A program made the position numbers and the translations under genes. A DNA stretch of 64,000 nt from Ptiloglossa arizonensis (lineage: Eukaryota; Arthropoda; Insecta; Hymenoptera; Colletidae): contig NW_027478385.1 in assembly GCF_051014685.1 (NCBI RefSeq), positions 6,944,001 to 7,008,000 on the forward strand, in the 5' to 3' direction. Shown one piece after another: positions 50,103-62,620 of this stretch. The notes below the pieces were generated by a model that did no database searches, was not told where the DNA came from, and saw nothing but the letters and a program-made list of their open reading frames with translations. Each line of letters opens with the position of its first letter. The stretch's first letter is position 1.

Positions 50103-53100
50103 CTGCTGCTCCAAACGCTTAACCAGAATGGCCTAGGGAAAAAATACGCATACCGTTGTAATCGGGCGAGTTTCTACTTTCAGTTACAATAGGAATTTTT
50201 GGGTTCGGTCATTCCGTTCGCGAGATATGGGACTTTGAAGCTAAGAAATGGTTGACAAGACAACAAATTTTTCGCACTTCTGCTGCTCCAATCGCTTAAC
50301 CAGAATGCCCTAGGGGAAAAATACACGTACCGTTGTAATCGGGCGAGTTTCTACTTTCAAATTCAATAGGAATTTTTGGGTTAGTACAATCCGTTCGCGA
50401 GATATGAGAGTTTGAAGCTAAGAAATGGTTGAGTAGGCAAAAAATTTTTCACAATTCTGCTGCTCCAAACGCTTAACCAGAATGGCCCAGGGAAAAAATA
50501 CACATACCGTTGTAATCGGGCGGGTTTCTACTTTCAGACGCAACAGGAATTTTTGGGTTAGGTCAATCCGTTCGCGCGATATGGGAGTTTGAAACCAAGA
50601 AATGGTTGAGAAGGCAAAAAATTTTTCGAAATTCTGCTGCTCCAAACGCTTAACCAGAATGGCCTAGGGAAAAAATACACATACCGTTGTAATCGGGCGA
50701 GTTTCTACTTTCAGATGCAATAGGAATTTTTGGGTTAGGTCAAACCGTTCGCGAGGTATGGGAGTTTGAAGCCAAGAAATGGTTGAGAAGGCAAAAAATT
50801 TGTCACAATTCTGCTGCTCCAAACGCTTAACCAGAATGGCCTAGGGAAAAAATACACATACCGTTGTAATCGGGCGAGTTTCTACTTTCACATGCAATCA
50901 GAATTTTTGGGTTAGGTCAATCCGTTCGCGAGATATGGGAGTTTGAATCCAAGAAATGGTTGAGAAGGCAAAAAATTTTTCGCAATTCTGCTGCTGCAAA
51001 CGCTTAATCGGAATGGCCTAGGGAAAAAATACACATACCGTTGTACCCGGGCGAGTTTCTACTTTCAGACGCAACAGGAATTATTGGGTTAAGTCAATCC
51101 GTTCGCGAGATATGGGAGTTTGAAGCCAAGAAATGGTTGAGAAGGCAAAAAATTTTTCGCAATGCTGCTGCTCCAAACGCTTAACCAGAATGCCCTAGGG
51201 AAAATACACATACCGTTGTAATCGGGCGAGTTTCTACTGTCAGATGCAATAGGAATTTTTGGGTTAGGTCAATCCGTTCGCGAGATATGGGAGTTTGAAA
51301 CCAAGAAATGGTTGAGAAGGCAAAAAATTTTTCGCAATTCTGCTGCTCCAAACGCTTAACCAGAATGGCCTAGGGAAAAAATACGCATACCGTTGTAATC
51401 GGGCGAGTTTCTACTTTCAGTTACAATAGGAATTTTTGGGTTAGGTCAATCCGTTCGCGAGATATGGGACTTTGAAGCTAAGAAATGGTTGACAAGACAA
51501 CAAATTTTTCGCAATTCTGCTGCTCCAATCGCTTAACCAGAATGCCCTAGGGGAAAAATACACGTACCGTTGTAATCGGGCGAGTTTCTACTTTCAAATG
51601 CAATAGGAATTTTTGGGTTAGGACAATCCGTTCGCGAGATATGAGAGTTTGAAGCTAAGAAATGGTTGAGTAGGCAAAAAATTTTTCGCAATTCTGCTGC
51701 TCCAAACGCTTAACCAGAATAGCCTAGGGGAAAAATACGCATACCGCTGTAATCGGGCGAGTTTCTACTTTCACAAGCAACAGGAATTTTTGGGTTAGGT
51801 CAATCCGTTCGCGAGATATGAGAGTTTGAAGCTAAGATATGGTTGAGAAGACAACAAAATTTTCGCAAATCTGCTGCTCCAAACGCTTAAACAGAATGGC
51901 CTAGGGAAAAATACGCGTACCGTTGTAATCGGGCGAGTTTCTACTTTCAGTTACAATAGGAATTTTTGGGTTAGGGCAATCCTTTCGCGAGATATGGGAC
52001 TTTGAAGCTAAGGAATGGTTGTCAAGACAATAAATTTTTCGCACTTCTGCTGCTCCAATCGCTTAACCAGAAAGGCCTAGGGGAGAAATACACGTACCGT
52101 TGTAATCGGGCGAGTTTCTACTTTCAAGTGCAATAGGAATTTTTGGGTTAGGTCACCCGTTCGCGAGATATGGGAGTTTCAAGCTAAGAGATGGTTGAGA
52201 AGACAACAAATTTTTCGCAATTCTGCTGCTCCAAACGCTTAACCAGAATGCCCTAGGGAAAAAATACACATACCGTTGTAATCGGGCGAGTTTCTACTTT
52301 CAGACGCAACAGGAATTTTTGGGTTAGGTCAATCCGTTCGCGCGATATGGGAGTTTGAAACCAAGAAATGGTTGAGAAGGCAAAAAATTTTTCGCAATTC
52401 TGCTGCTCCAAACGCTTGACCAGAATGCCCTAGGGGAAAAATACACGTACCGTTGTAATCGGGCGAGTTTCTACTTTCAGATGCAATAGGAATTTTTGGG
52501 TTAGGACAATCCGTTCGCGAGATATGAGAGTTTGAAGCTAAGAAATGGTTGAGTAGGCAAAAAATTTTTCTCAATTCTGCTGCTCCAAACGCTTAACCAG
52601 AATGGCCCAGGAAAAAAATACACATACCGTTGTAATCGGGCGGGTTTCTACTTTCAGACGCAACAGGAATTTTTGGGTTAGGTCTATCCGTTCGCGCGAT
52701 ATGGGAGTTTGAAACCAAGAAATGGTTGAGAAGGCAAAAAATTTTTCGCAATTCTGCTGCTCCAAACGCTTGACCAGAATGCCCTAGGGGAAAAATACAC
52801 GTACCGTTGTAATCGGGCGAGTTTCTACTTTCAAATGCAATAGGAATTTTTGGGTTAGGACAATCCGTTCGCGAGATATGAGAGTTTGAAGCTAAGAAAT
52901 GGTTGAGAAGGCATACAATTTTTCGCAATTCTGCTGCTTCAAACGCTTAACCAGAATGGCCTAGGGAAAAAATACACATACCTTTGTAATCGGGCGAGTT
53001 TCTACTTTCAGACGCAACAGGAATTTTTGGGTTAGGTCAATCCGTTCGCGAGATATGGGAGTTTGAAGCCAAGAAATGATTGAGAAGGCAAAAAATTTTT

Positions 53101-53637
53101 CGCAATGCTGCTGCTCCAAACGCTTGACCAGAATACCCTAGGGAAAAAATACACATACCGTTGTAATCGGGCGAGTTTCTACTTTCAGATGCAATAGGAA
53201 TTTTTGGGTTAGGTCAATTCGTTCGCGGATATGGGAGTTTGAAGCCAAGAAATGGTTGAGGAGGCAAAAAATTTTTCGCAATTCTGCTGCTCCAAACGCT
53301 TAACCAGAATGGCCCAGGGAAAAAACACACATACCGTTGTAATCGGGCGAGTTTCTACTTTCAGGTGCAATAGGAATTTTTGGGTTAGGTCATTCCGTTC
53401 GCGAGATATGGGAGTTTGAAGACAAGAAATGGTTGGGAAGGCAAAAAATTTTTCGCAAGTCTGCTGCTCCAAACGCTTAACAAGAATGGCCTAGGGAAAA
53501 AATACACATACCGTTGTACCCGGGCGAGTTTCTACTTTCAGACGCAACAGGAATTATTGGGTTAAGTCAATCCGTTCGCGAGATATGGGAGTTTGAAGCC
53601 AAGAAATGGTTGAGAAGGCAAAAAATTTTTCGCAATG
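50103..53637. repeat. Region F, 20-monomer HOR copy 1 (3535 bp)
   Basis: The minus-strand frames at 50418, 52329, 52571 and 53209 recur at 53953, 55864, 56106 and 56744, all 3535 bp later. Shared rare variants include ATTTTTCGAAATTC near 50627, TTTCTACTGTCAG near 51231, and GTTCGCGGATATGG near 53221, where one base pair of the CENP-B-like core region is deleted. Confidence 0.9.
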
Positions 53638-56600
53638 CTGCTGCTCCAAACGCTTAACCAGAATGGCCTAGGGAAAAAATACGCATACCGTTGTAATCGG
53701 GCGAGTTTCTACTTTCAGTTACAATAGGAATTTTTGGGTTCGGTCATTCCGTTCGCGAGATATGGGACTTTGAAGCTAAGAAATGGTTGACAAGACAACA
53801 AATTTTTCGCACTTCTGCTGCTCCAATCGCTTAACCAGAATGCCCTAGGGGAAAAATACACGTACCGTTGTAATCGGGCGAGTTTCTACTTTCAAATTCA
53901 ATAGGAATTTTTGGGTTAGTACAATCCGTTCGCGAGATATGAGAGTTTGAAGCTAAGAAATGGTTGAGTAGGCAAAAAATTTTTCACAATTCTGCTGCTC
54001 CAAACGCTTAACCAGAATGGCCCAGGGAAAAAATACACATACCGTTGTAATCGGGCGGGTTTCTACTTTCAGACGCAACAGGAATTTTTGGGTTAGGTCA
54101 ATCCGTTCGCGCGATATGGGAGTTTGAAACCAAGAAATGGTTGAGAAGGCAAAAAATTTTTCGAAATTCTGCTGCTCCAAACGCTTAACCAGAATGGCCT
54201 AGGGAAAAAATACACATACCGTTGTAATCGGGCGAGTTTCTACTTTCAGATGCAATAGGAATTTTTGGGTTAGGTCAAACCGTTCGCGAGGTATGGGAGT
54301 TTGAAGCCAAGAAATGGTTGAGAAGGCAAAAAATTTGTCACAATTCTGCTGCTCCAAACGCTTAACCAGAATGGCCTAGGGAAAAAATACACATACCGTT
54401 GTAATCGGGCGAGTTTCTACTTTCACATGCAATCAGAATTTTTGGGTTAGGTCAATCCGTTCGCGAGATATGGGAGTTTGAATCCAAGAAATGGTTGAGA
54501 AGGCAAAAAATTTTTCGCAATTCTGCTGCTGCAAACGCTTAATCGGAATGGCCTAGGGAAAAAATACACATACCGTTGTACCCGGGCGAGTTTCTACTTT
54601 CAGACGCAACAGGAATTATTGGGTTAAGTCAATCCGTTCGCGAGATATGGGAGTTTGAAGCCAAGAAATGGTTGAGAAGGCAAAAAATTTTTCGCAATGC
54701 TGCTGCTCCAAACGCTTAACCAGAATGCCCTAGGGAAAATACACATACCGTTGTAATCGGGCGAGTTTCTACTGTCAGATGCAATAGGAATTTTTGGGTT
54801 AGGTCAATCCGTTCGCGAGATATGGGAGTTTGAAACCAAGAAATGGTTGAGAAGGCAAAAAATTTTTCGCAATTCTGCTGCTCCAAACGCTTAACCAGAA
54901 TGGCCTAGGGAAAAAATACGCATACCGTTGTAATCGGGCGAGTTTCTACTTTCAGTTACAATAGGAATTTTTGGGTTAGGTCAATCCGTTCGCGAGATAT
55001 GGGACTTTGAAGCTAAGAAATGGTTGACAAGACAACAAATTTTTCGCAATTCTGCTGCTCCAATCGCTTAACCAGAATGCCCTAGGGGAAAAATACACGT
55101 ACCGTTGTAATCGGGCGAGTTTCTACTTTCAAATGCAATAGGAATTTTTGGGTTAGGACAATCCGTTCGCGAGATATGAGAGTTTGAAGCTAAGAAATGG
55201 TTGAGTAGGCAAAAAATTTTTCGCAATTCTGCTGCTCCAAACGCTTAACCAGAATAGCCTAGGGGAAAAATACGCATACCGCTGTAATCGGGCGAGTTTC
55301 TACTTTCACAAGCAACAGGAATTTTTGGGTTAGGTCAATCCGTTCGCGAGATATGAGAGTTTGAAGCTAAGATATGGTTGAGAAGACAACAAAATTTTCG
55401 CAAATCTGCTGCTCCAAACGCTTAAACAGAATGGCCTAGGGAAAAATACGCGTACCGTTGTAATCGGGCGAGTTTCTACTTTCAGTTACAATAGGAATTT
55501 TTGGGTTAGGGCAATCCTTTCGCGAGATATGGGACTTTGAAGCTAAGGAATGGTTGTCAAGACAATAAATTTTTCGCACTTCTGCTGCTCCAATCGCTTA
55601 ACCAGAAAGGCCTAGGGGAGAAATACACGTACCGTTGTAATCGGGCGAGTTTCTACTTTCAAGTGCAATAGGAATTTTTGGGTTAGGTCACCCGTTCGCG
55701 AGATATGGGAGTTTCAAGCTAAGAGATGGTTGAGAAGACAACAAATTTTTCGCAATTCTGCTGCTCCAAACGCTTAACCAGAATGCCCTAGGGAAAAAAT
55801 ACACATACCGTTGTAATCGGGCGAGTTTCTACTTTCAGACGCAACAGGAATTTTTGGGTTAGGTCAATCCGTTCGCGCGATATGGGAGTTTGAAACCAAG
55901 AAATGGTTGAGAAGGCAAAAAATTTTTCGCAATTCTGCTGCTCCAAACGCTTGACCAGAATGCCCTAGGGGAAAAATACACGTACCGTTGTAATCGGGCG
56001 AGTTTCTACTTTCAGATGCAATAGGAATTTTTGGGTTAGGACAATCCGTTCGCGAGATATGAGAGTTTGAAGCTAAGAAATGGTTGAGTAGGCAAAAAAT
56101 TTTTCTCAATTCTGCTGCTCCAAACGCTTAACCAGAATGGCCCAGGAAAAAAATACACATACCGTTGTAATCGGGCGGGTTTCTACTTTCAGACGCAACA
56201 GGAATTTTTGGGTTAGGTCTATCCGTTCGCGCGATATGGGAGTTTGAAACCAAGAAATGGTTGAGAAGGCAAAAAATTTTTCGCAATTCTGCTGCTCCAA
56301 ACGCTTGACCAGAATGCCCTAGGGGAAAAATACACGTACCGTTGTAATCGGGCGAGTTTCTACTTTCAAATGCAATAGGAATTTTTGGGTTAGGACAATC
56401 CGTTCGCGAGATATGAGAGTTTGAAGCTAAGAAATGGTTGAGAAGGCATACAATTTTTCGCAATTCTGCTGCTTCAAACGCTTAACCAGAATGGCCTAGG
56501 GAAAAAATACACATACCTTTGTAATCGGGCGAGTTTCTACTTTCAGACGCAACAGGAATTTTTGGGTTAGGTCAATCCGTTCGCGAGATATGGGAGTTTG

Positions 56601-57055
56601 AAGCCAAGAAATGATTGAGAAGGCAAAAAATTTTTCGCAATGCTGCTGCTCCAAACGCTTGACCAGAATACCCTAGGGAAAAAATACACATACCGTTGTA
56701 ATCGGGCGAGTTTCTACTTTCAGATGCAATAGGAATTTTTGGGTTAGGTCAATTCGTTCGCGGATATGGGAGTTTGAAGCCAAGAAATGGTTGAGGAGGC
56801 AAAAAATTTTTCGCAATTCTGCTGCTCCAAACGCTTAACCAGAATGGCCCAGGGAAAAAACACACATACCGTTGTAATCGGGCGAGTTTCTACTTTCAGG
56901 TGCAATAGGAATTTTTGGGTTAGGTCATTCCGTTCGCGAGATATGGGAGTTTGAAGACAAGAAATGGTTGGGAAGGCAAAAAATTTTTCGCAAGTCTGCT
57001 GCTCCAAACGCTTAACAAGAATGGCCTAGGGAAAAAATACACATACCGTTGTAAT
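53638..57055. repeat. Region F, 20-monomer HOR copy 2
   Basis: This is the tandem partner of the preceding unit, slightly shorter than a full period. The match stops near 57055, where GTAATTGGGCG replaces GTACCCGGGCG. I saw almost no differences over the 3.4 kb, so the duplication is very recent or is a collapsed or duplicated assembly path. Confidence 0.88.
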
Positions 57056-57889
57056 TGGGCGAGTTTCTACTTTCAGATGCAACAGGAATTTTTGGGCTAG
57101 GTCAATCCGTTCGCGAGATATGGTAGTTTGAGGCTAAGAAATGGTTGCGAAGACAACAAATTTTTCGCACTTCTGCTGCTCCAAACGCTTAACCAGAATG
57201 GCCCAGGGAAAAAACACACATACCGTTGTAATCGGGCGAGTTTCTACTTTCAGTTACAATAGGAATTTTTGGGTTAGGTCAATCCGTTCCCGAGATATGG
57301 GACTTTGAAGCTAAGAAATGGTTGACAAGACAACAAATTTTTCGCACTTCTGCTGCTCCAATCGCTTAACCAGAATGGCCTAGGGGAAAAATACACGTAC
57401 CGTTGTAATCGGGCGAGTTTCTGCTTTCAAATGCAATAGGAATTTTTGGGTTAGGCCAATCCGGTCGCGAGATATGAGAGTTTGAAGCTAAGAAATGGTT
57501 GAGAAGAGAACAAATTTTTCGCAATTCTGCTTCTCCAAATGCTTAACCAGAATGGCCTAGGGAAAAAATACACGTACCGTTGTAATCGGGCGAGTTTCTG
57601 CTTTCAAATGCAATAGGAATTTTTGGGTTAGGCCGATCCGGTCGCGAGATATGAGAGTTTGAAGCTAAGAAATGGTTGAGAAGAGAACAAATTTTTCGCA
57701 ATTCTGCTGCTCCAAACGCTTAACCAGAATGGCCTAGGGAAAAAATATGCATACCGTTGTAATCGGGCGAGTTTCTACATTCAGACTCAGCAGGAATTTT
57801 TGGGTTTGGTCAATCCGTTCGCGAGATATGGGACTTTGAAGCTAAGAAATGGTTGAGAAGACAACAAATTTTTCGCAATTCTGCTGCTC
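56475..57889. repeat. Region G, 8-monomer duplication (1415 bp), left copy
   Basis: The unit spans the end of the 3535-bp HOR and about 800 bp beyond it. Landmarks at 56744 recur at 58159, GGGCTAGGTC near 57094 recurs near 58509, and CTACATTCAGACTCAGCAGG near 57775 recurs near 59190. The left edge is set by GCTTCAAACGC (56473), which the right copy lacks. Confidence 0.87.
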
Positions 57890-59304
57890 CAAACGCTTAA
57901 CCAGAATGGCCTAGGGAAAAAATACACATACCTTTGTAATCGGGCGAGTTTCTACTTTCAGACGCAACAGGAATTTTTGGGTTAGGTCAATCCGTTCGCG
58001 AGATATGGGAGTTTGAAGCCAAGAAATGATTGAGAAGGCAAAAAATTTTTCGCAATGCTGCTGCTCCAAACGCTTGACCAGAATACCCTAGGGAAAAAAT
58101 ACACATACCGTTGTAATCGGGCGAGTTTCTACTTTCAGATGCAATAGGAATTTTTGGGTTAGGTCAATTCGTTCGCGGATATGGGAGTTTGAAGCCAAGA
58201 AATGGTTGAGGAGGCAAAAAATTTTTCGCAATTCTGCTGCTCCAAACGCTTAACCAGAATGGCCCAGGGAAAAAACACACATACCGTTGTAATCGGGCGA
58301 GTTTCTACTTTCAGGTGCAATAGGAATTTTTGGGTTAGGTCATTCCGTTCGCGAGATATGGGAGTTTGAAGACAAGAAATGGTTGGGAAGGCAAAAAATT
58401 TTTCGCAAGTCTGCTGCTCCAAACGCTTAACAAGAATGGCCTAGGGAAAAAATACACATACCGTTGTAATTGGGCGAGTTTCTACTTTCAGATGCAACAG
58501 GAATTTTTGGGCTAGGTCAATCCGTTCGCGAGATATGGTAGTTTGAGGCTAAGAAATGGTTGCGAAGACAACAAATTTTTCGCACTTCTGCTGCTCCAAA
58601 CGCTTAACCAGAATGGCCCAGGGAAAAAACACACATACCGTTGTAATCGGGCGAGTTTCTACTTTCAGTTACAATAGGAATTTTTGGGTTAGGTCAATCC
58701 GTTCCCGAGATATGGGACTTTGAAGCTAAGAAATGGTTGACAAGACAACAAATTTTTCGCACTTCTGCTGCTCCAATCGCTTAACCAGAATGGCCTAGGG
58801 GAAAAATACACGTACCGTTGTAATCGGGCGAGTTTCTGCTTTCAAATGCAATAGGAATTTTTGGGTTAGGCCAATCCGGTCGCGAGATATGAGAGTTTGA
58901 AGCTAAGAAATGGTTGAGAAGAGAACAAATTTTTCGCAATTCTGCTTCTCCAAATGCTTAACCAGAATGGCCTAGGGAAAAAATACACGTACCGTTGTAA
59001 TCGGGCGAGTTTCTGCTTTCAAATGCAATAGGAATTTTTGGGTTAGGCCGATCCGGTCGCGAGATATGAGAGTTTGAAGCTAAGAAATGGTTGAGAAGAG
59101 AACAAATTTTTCGCAATTCTGCTGCTCCAAACGCTTAACCAGAATGGCCTAGGGAAAAAATATGCATACCGTTGTAATCGGGCGAGTTTCTACATTCAGA
59201 CTCAGCAGGAATTTTTGGGTTTGGTCAATCCGTTCGCGAGATATGGGACTTTGAAGCTAAGAAATGGTTGAGAAGACAACAAATTTTTCGCAATTCTGCT
59301 GCTC
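57890..59304. repeat. Region G, 8-monomer duplication (1415 bp), right copy
   Basis: This is the tandem partner of the left copy. The match extends to about 59337, where AAATACGCATACCG replaces AAATACACATACC. Because the left copy overlaps the 3535-bp unit, this duplication must postdate that HOR junction, or the junction was copied with it. Confidence 0.87.
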
Positions 59305-62300
59305 CAAACGCTTAACCAGAATGGCCTAGGGAAAAAATACGCATACCGTTGTAATCGGGCGAGTTTCTACTTTCAGTTACAATAGGAATTTTTGGGTTAG
59401 GTCAATCCGTTCGCGAGATATGGGACTTTGAGGCTAAGAAATGGTTGACAAGACAAGAAATTTTTCGCACTTCTGCTGCTCCAATCGCTTAACCAGAATG
59501 GCCTAGGGGAAAATACACGTACCGTTGTAATCGGGCGAGTTTCTACTTTCAAATGCAATGGGAATTTTTGTGTTATGTCAATCCGTTCTCGAGATATGGG
59601 AGTTTGAAGCTAAGAAATGCTTGAGAAGAGAACAAATTTTTCGCAATTCTGCTGCTCCAAACGCTTAACCAGAATGGCCTAGGGAAAAAATACGCATACC
59701 GTTAAAATCGGGCAAGTTTCTACTTTCAGACGCAGCAGGTATGTTTGGGTTTGGTCAATCCGTTCGCGAGATATGGGAGTTTGAAGCTTAGAAATGGTTG
59801 AGAAGACAACAAATTTTTCGCACTTCTGCTTCTCCAAACGCTTAACCAGAGTGGCCTAGGGAAAAAATACACATAGCGTTGTAATCGGGAGAGTTTCTAC
59901 TTTCAGACGCAATAGGAATTTTTGGGTTAGGTCAATCCGTTCGCGAGATATGGGACTTTGAGGCTAAGAAATGGTTGACAAGACAACAAATTTTTCGCAA
60001 TTCTGCTGCTCCAAACGCTTAACCAGAATGGCCTAGGGAAAAAATACACATACCGTTGTAATCGGGCGAGTTTCTACTTTCAGATGCAATAGGAATTTTG
60101 GGTTAGGTCAATCCGTTCGGGAGATAAGGGAGTTTGAAGCCGAGAAATGGTTGAGAGGGCAAAAAATTTTTCGCACTTCTGCTGCTCCAAACGCTTAACC
60201 AGAATGGCCTAGGGAAAAAATACACATACCGTTGTAATCGGGCGAGTTTCTGCTTTCAGGTGCAATAGGAATTTTTGGGTTAGCTCAATCCGCTCGCGAG
60301 ATATGGAACTTTGAAGCTAAGAAATAGTTGACAAGACGACAAATTTTTCGCAATTCTGCAGCTCCAATCGCTTAACCAGAATGGCCTAGGGGAAAAATAC
60401 ACGTACCTTTGTAATCGGGCGAGTTTCTACTTTCAAATGCAATAGCAATTTTTGGGTTAGGCCAATCCGTTCGCGAGATATGGGAGTTTGAAGACAAGAA
60501 ATGGTTGAGAAGGCAAAAAATTTTTCGCAATTCTGCTGCTCCAAACGCTTAACCAGAATGGCCTAGGGAAAAAATACACATACCGTTGTAATCGGGCGAG
60601 TTTCTGTTTTCAGGTGCAATAGGAATTTTTGGGTTAGCTCAATCCGCTCGCGAGATATGGAACTTTGAATCTAAGAAATGGTTGAGAAGACAACAAATTT
60701 TTCGCAATTCTGCTGCTCCAAACGCTTAACCAGAATGGCCTAGGGAAAAAACACGCATACTGTTGCAATCGGGCGAGTTTCTACTTTCAGATGCAATAGG
60801 AATTTTTGGGTTAGGTCATTCCGTTCGCGAGATATGGGAGTTTGAAGATAAGAAATGGTTGAGAAGGCAAAAAATTTTTCGCAATTCTGCTGCTCCAAAC
60901 GCTTAACAAGAATGGCCTAGGGAAAAAATACACATACCGTTGTAATTGGGCGAGTTTCTACTTTCAGATGCAATAGGACTTTTTGGGTTATGTCAATCCG
61001 TTCGCGAGATATGGGAGTTTGAAACCAAGAAATGGTAGAGAAGGCAAAAAATTTTTCACAATTCTGCTGCTCCAAACGTTTATCCAGAATGGCCTAGGGA
61101 AAAAATACACGTACCGTTGTAATCGGGCAAGTTTCTACTTTCAAGTGCAATAGGAATTTTTGGGTTAGGTCAATCGGTTCGCGACATATGGGAGTTTCAA
61201 GCTAAGAAATGGTTGAGAAGACAACAAATTTTTCGCAATTCTGCTGCTCGAAACGCTTAACCAGAATGGCCTAGGGAAAAAATACACATACCGTTGTAAT
61301 CGGGCGAGTTTCTACTTTCAGTTACAATAGGAATTTTTGGGTTCGGTCAATCCGTTCGCGAGATATGGGACTTTGAAGCTAAGAAATGGTTGACAAGACA
61401 ACAAATTTTTCGCACTTCTGCTGCTCCAATCGCTTAACCAGAATGCCCTAGGGGAAAAATACACTTACCGTTGTAATCGGGCGAGTTTCTACTTTCAAAT
61501 GCAATAGGAATTTTTGGGTTAGGTCAATCCGTTCGCGAGATATGAGAGTTTGAAGCTAAGAAATGGTTGAGAAGACAACAAATTTTTCGCAATTCTGTTG
61601 CTCCAAACGCATAACCAGAATGGCCTAGGGAAAAAATACACATACCGTTGTAATCGGGCGAGTTTCTACTTTCAGTTACAATAGGAATTTTTGGGTTCGG
61701 TCAATCCGTTCGCGAGATATGGGACTTTGAAACTAAGAAATGGTTGACAAGACAACAAATTTTTCGCAATTCTGCTGCTCCAAACGCTTAACCAGAATGG
61801 GCTAGGGAAAAAATTCACATACCGTTATAATTGGGCGAGTTTCTACTTTCAAATGCAATAGGAATTTTTGGGTTAGGTCAATCCGTTCGCGAGATATGAG
61901 AGTTTGAAGCTAAGAAATGGTTGAGAAGACAACAAATTTTTCGCAATTCTGTTGCTCCAAACGCTTAACCAGAATGGCCTAGGGAAAAAAATCTGCATAC
62001 CGTCGTAATCGGGCGAGTTTCTACTTTCAGATGCAATAGGAATTTTTGGGATAGGTCAATCCGTTCGCGAGATATGAGAGTTTGAAGCTAAGAAATGGTT
62101 GAGAAGACAACAAATTTTTCGCAATTCTGTTGCTCCAAACGCATAACCAGAATGGCCTAGGGAAAAAATACACATACCGTTGTAATCGGCGAGTTTCTAC
62201 TTTCAGTTACAATAGGAATTTTTGGGTTCGGTCAATCCGTTCGCGAGATATGGGACTTTGAAGCTAAGAAATGGTTGACAAGACATCAAATTTTTCGCAA

Positions 62301-62620
62301 TTCTGCAGCTCCAATCGATTAACCAGAATGGCCTAGGGGAAAAATACACGTACCTTTGTAATCGGGCGAGTTTCTACTTTCAAATGCAATAGGAATTCTT
62401 GGGTTAGGCCAATCCGTTCGCGAGATATGGGAGTTTGAAGCTAAGAAATGGTTGACAAGACAACAAATTTTTCGCAATTCTGCTGCTCCAAACGCTTACC
62501 CAGTATGGCCTAGGGAAAAAATAAGCATACCGTTGTAATCGGGCGAGTTTCTACTTTCAGACGCAGCAGGAATTTTTGGGTTAGGTCATTCCGTTCGCGA
62601 GATATGGGAGTTTGAAGACA
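59305..62620. repeat. Region H, least ordered satellite segment
   Basis: Monomers here are more varied and I found only short local repeats. GGTGCAATAGG with TTAGCTCAATCCGCTCGCG occurs near 60258 and 60612, two monomers apart. GCATAACCAGAATGG with GGGTTCGGTC occurs near 61610 and 62141, three monomers apart. Length variants are frequent: AATTTTGGG near 60093, GTAATCGGCGAG near 62186, and an A7 run near 61986. No HOR of more than a few monomers is apparent. Confidence 0.7.

Noticed and set aside
53501..53530. CCCGGG (SmaI) variants as a domain-specific regulatory site
   Set aside because: The AATCGGG to ACCCGGG change is shared by duplicated copies (about 39561, 43272, 44331, 45748, 49806, 51046, 53517, 54577) and is explained by descent; nothing else marks it as regulatory.
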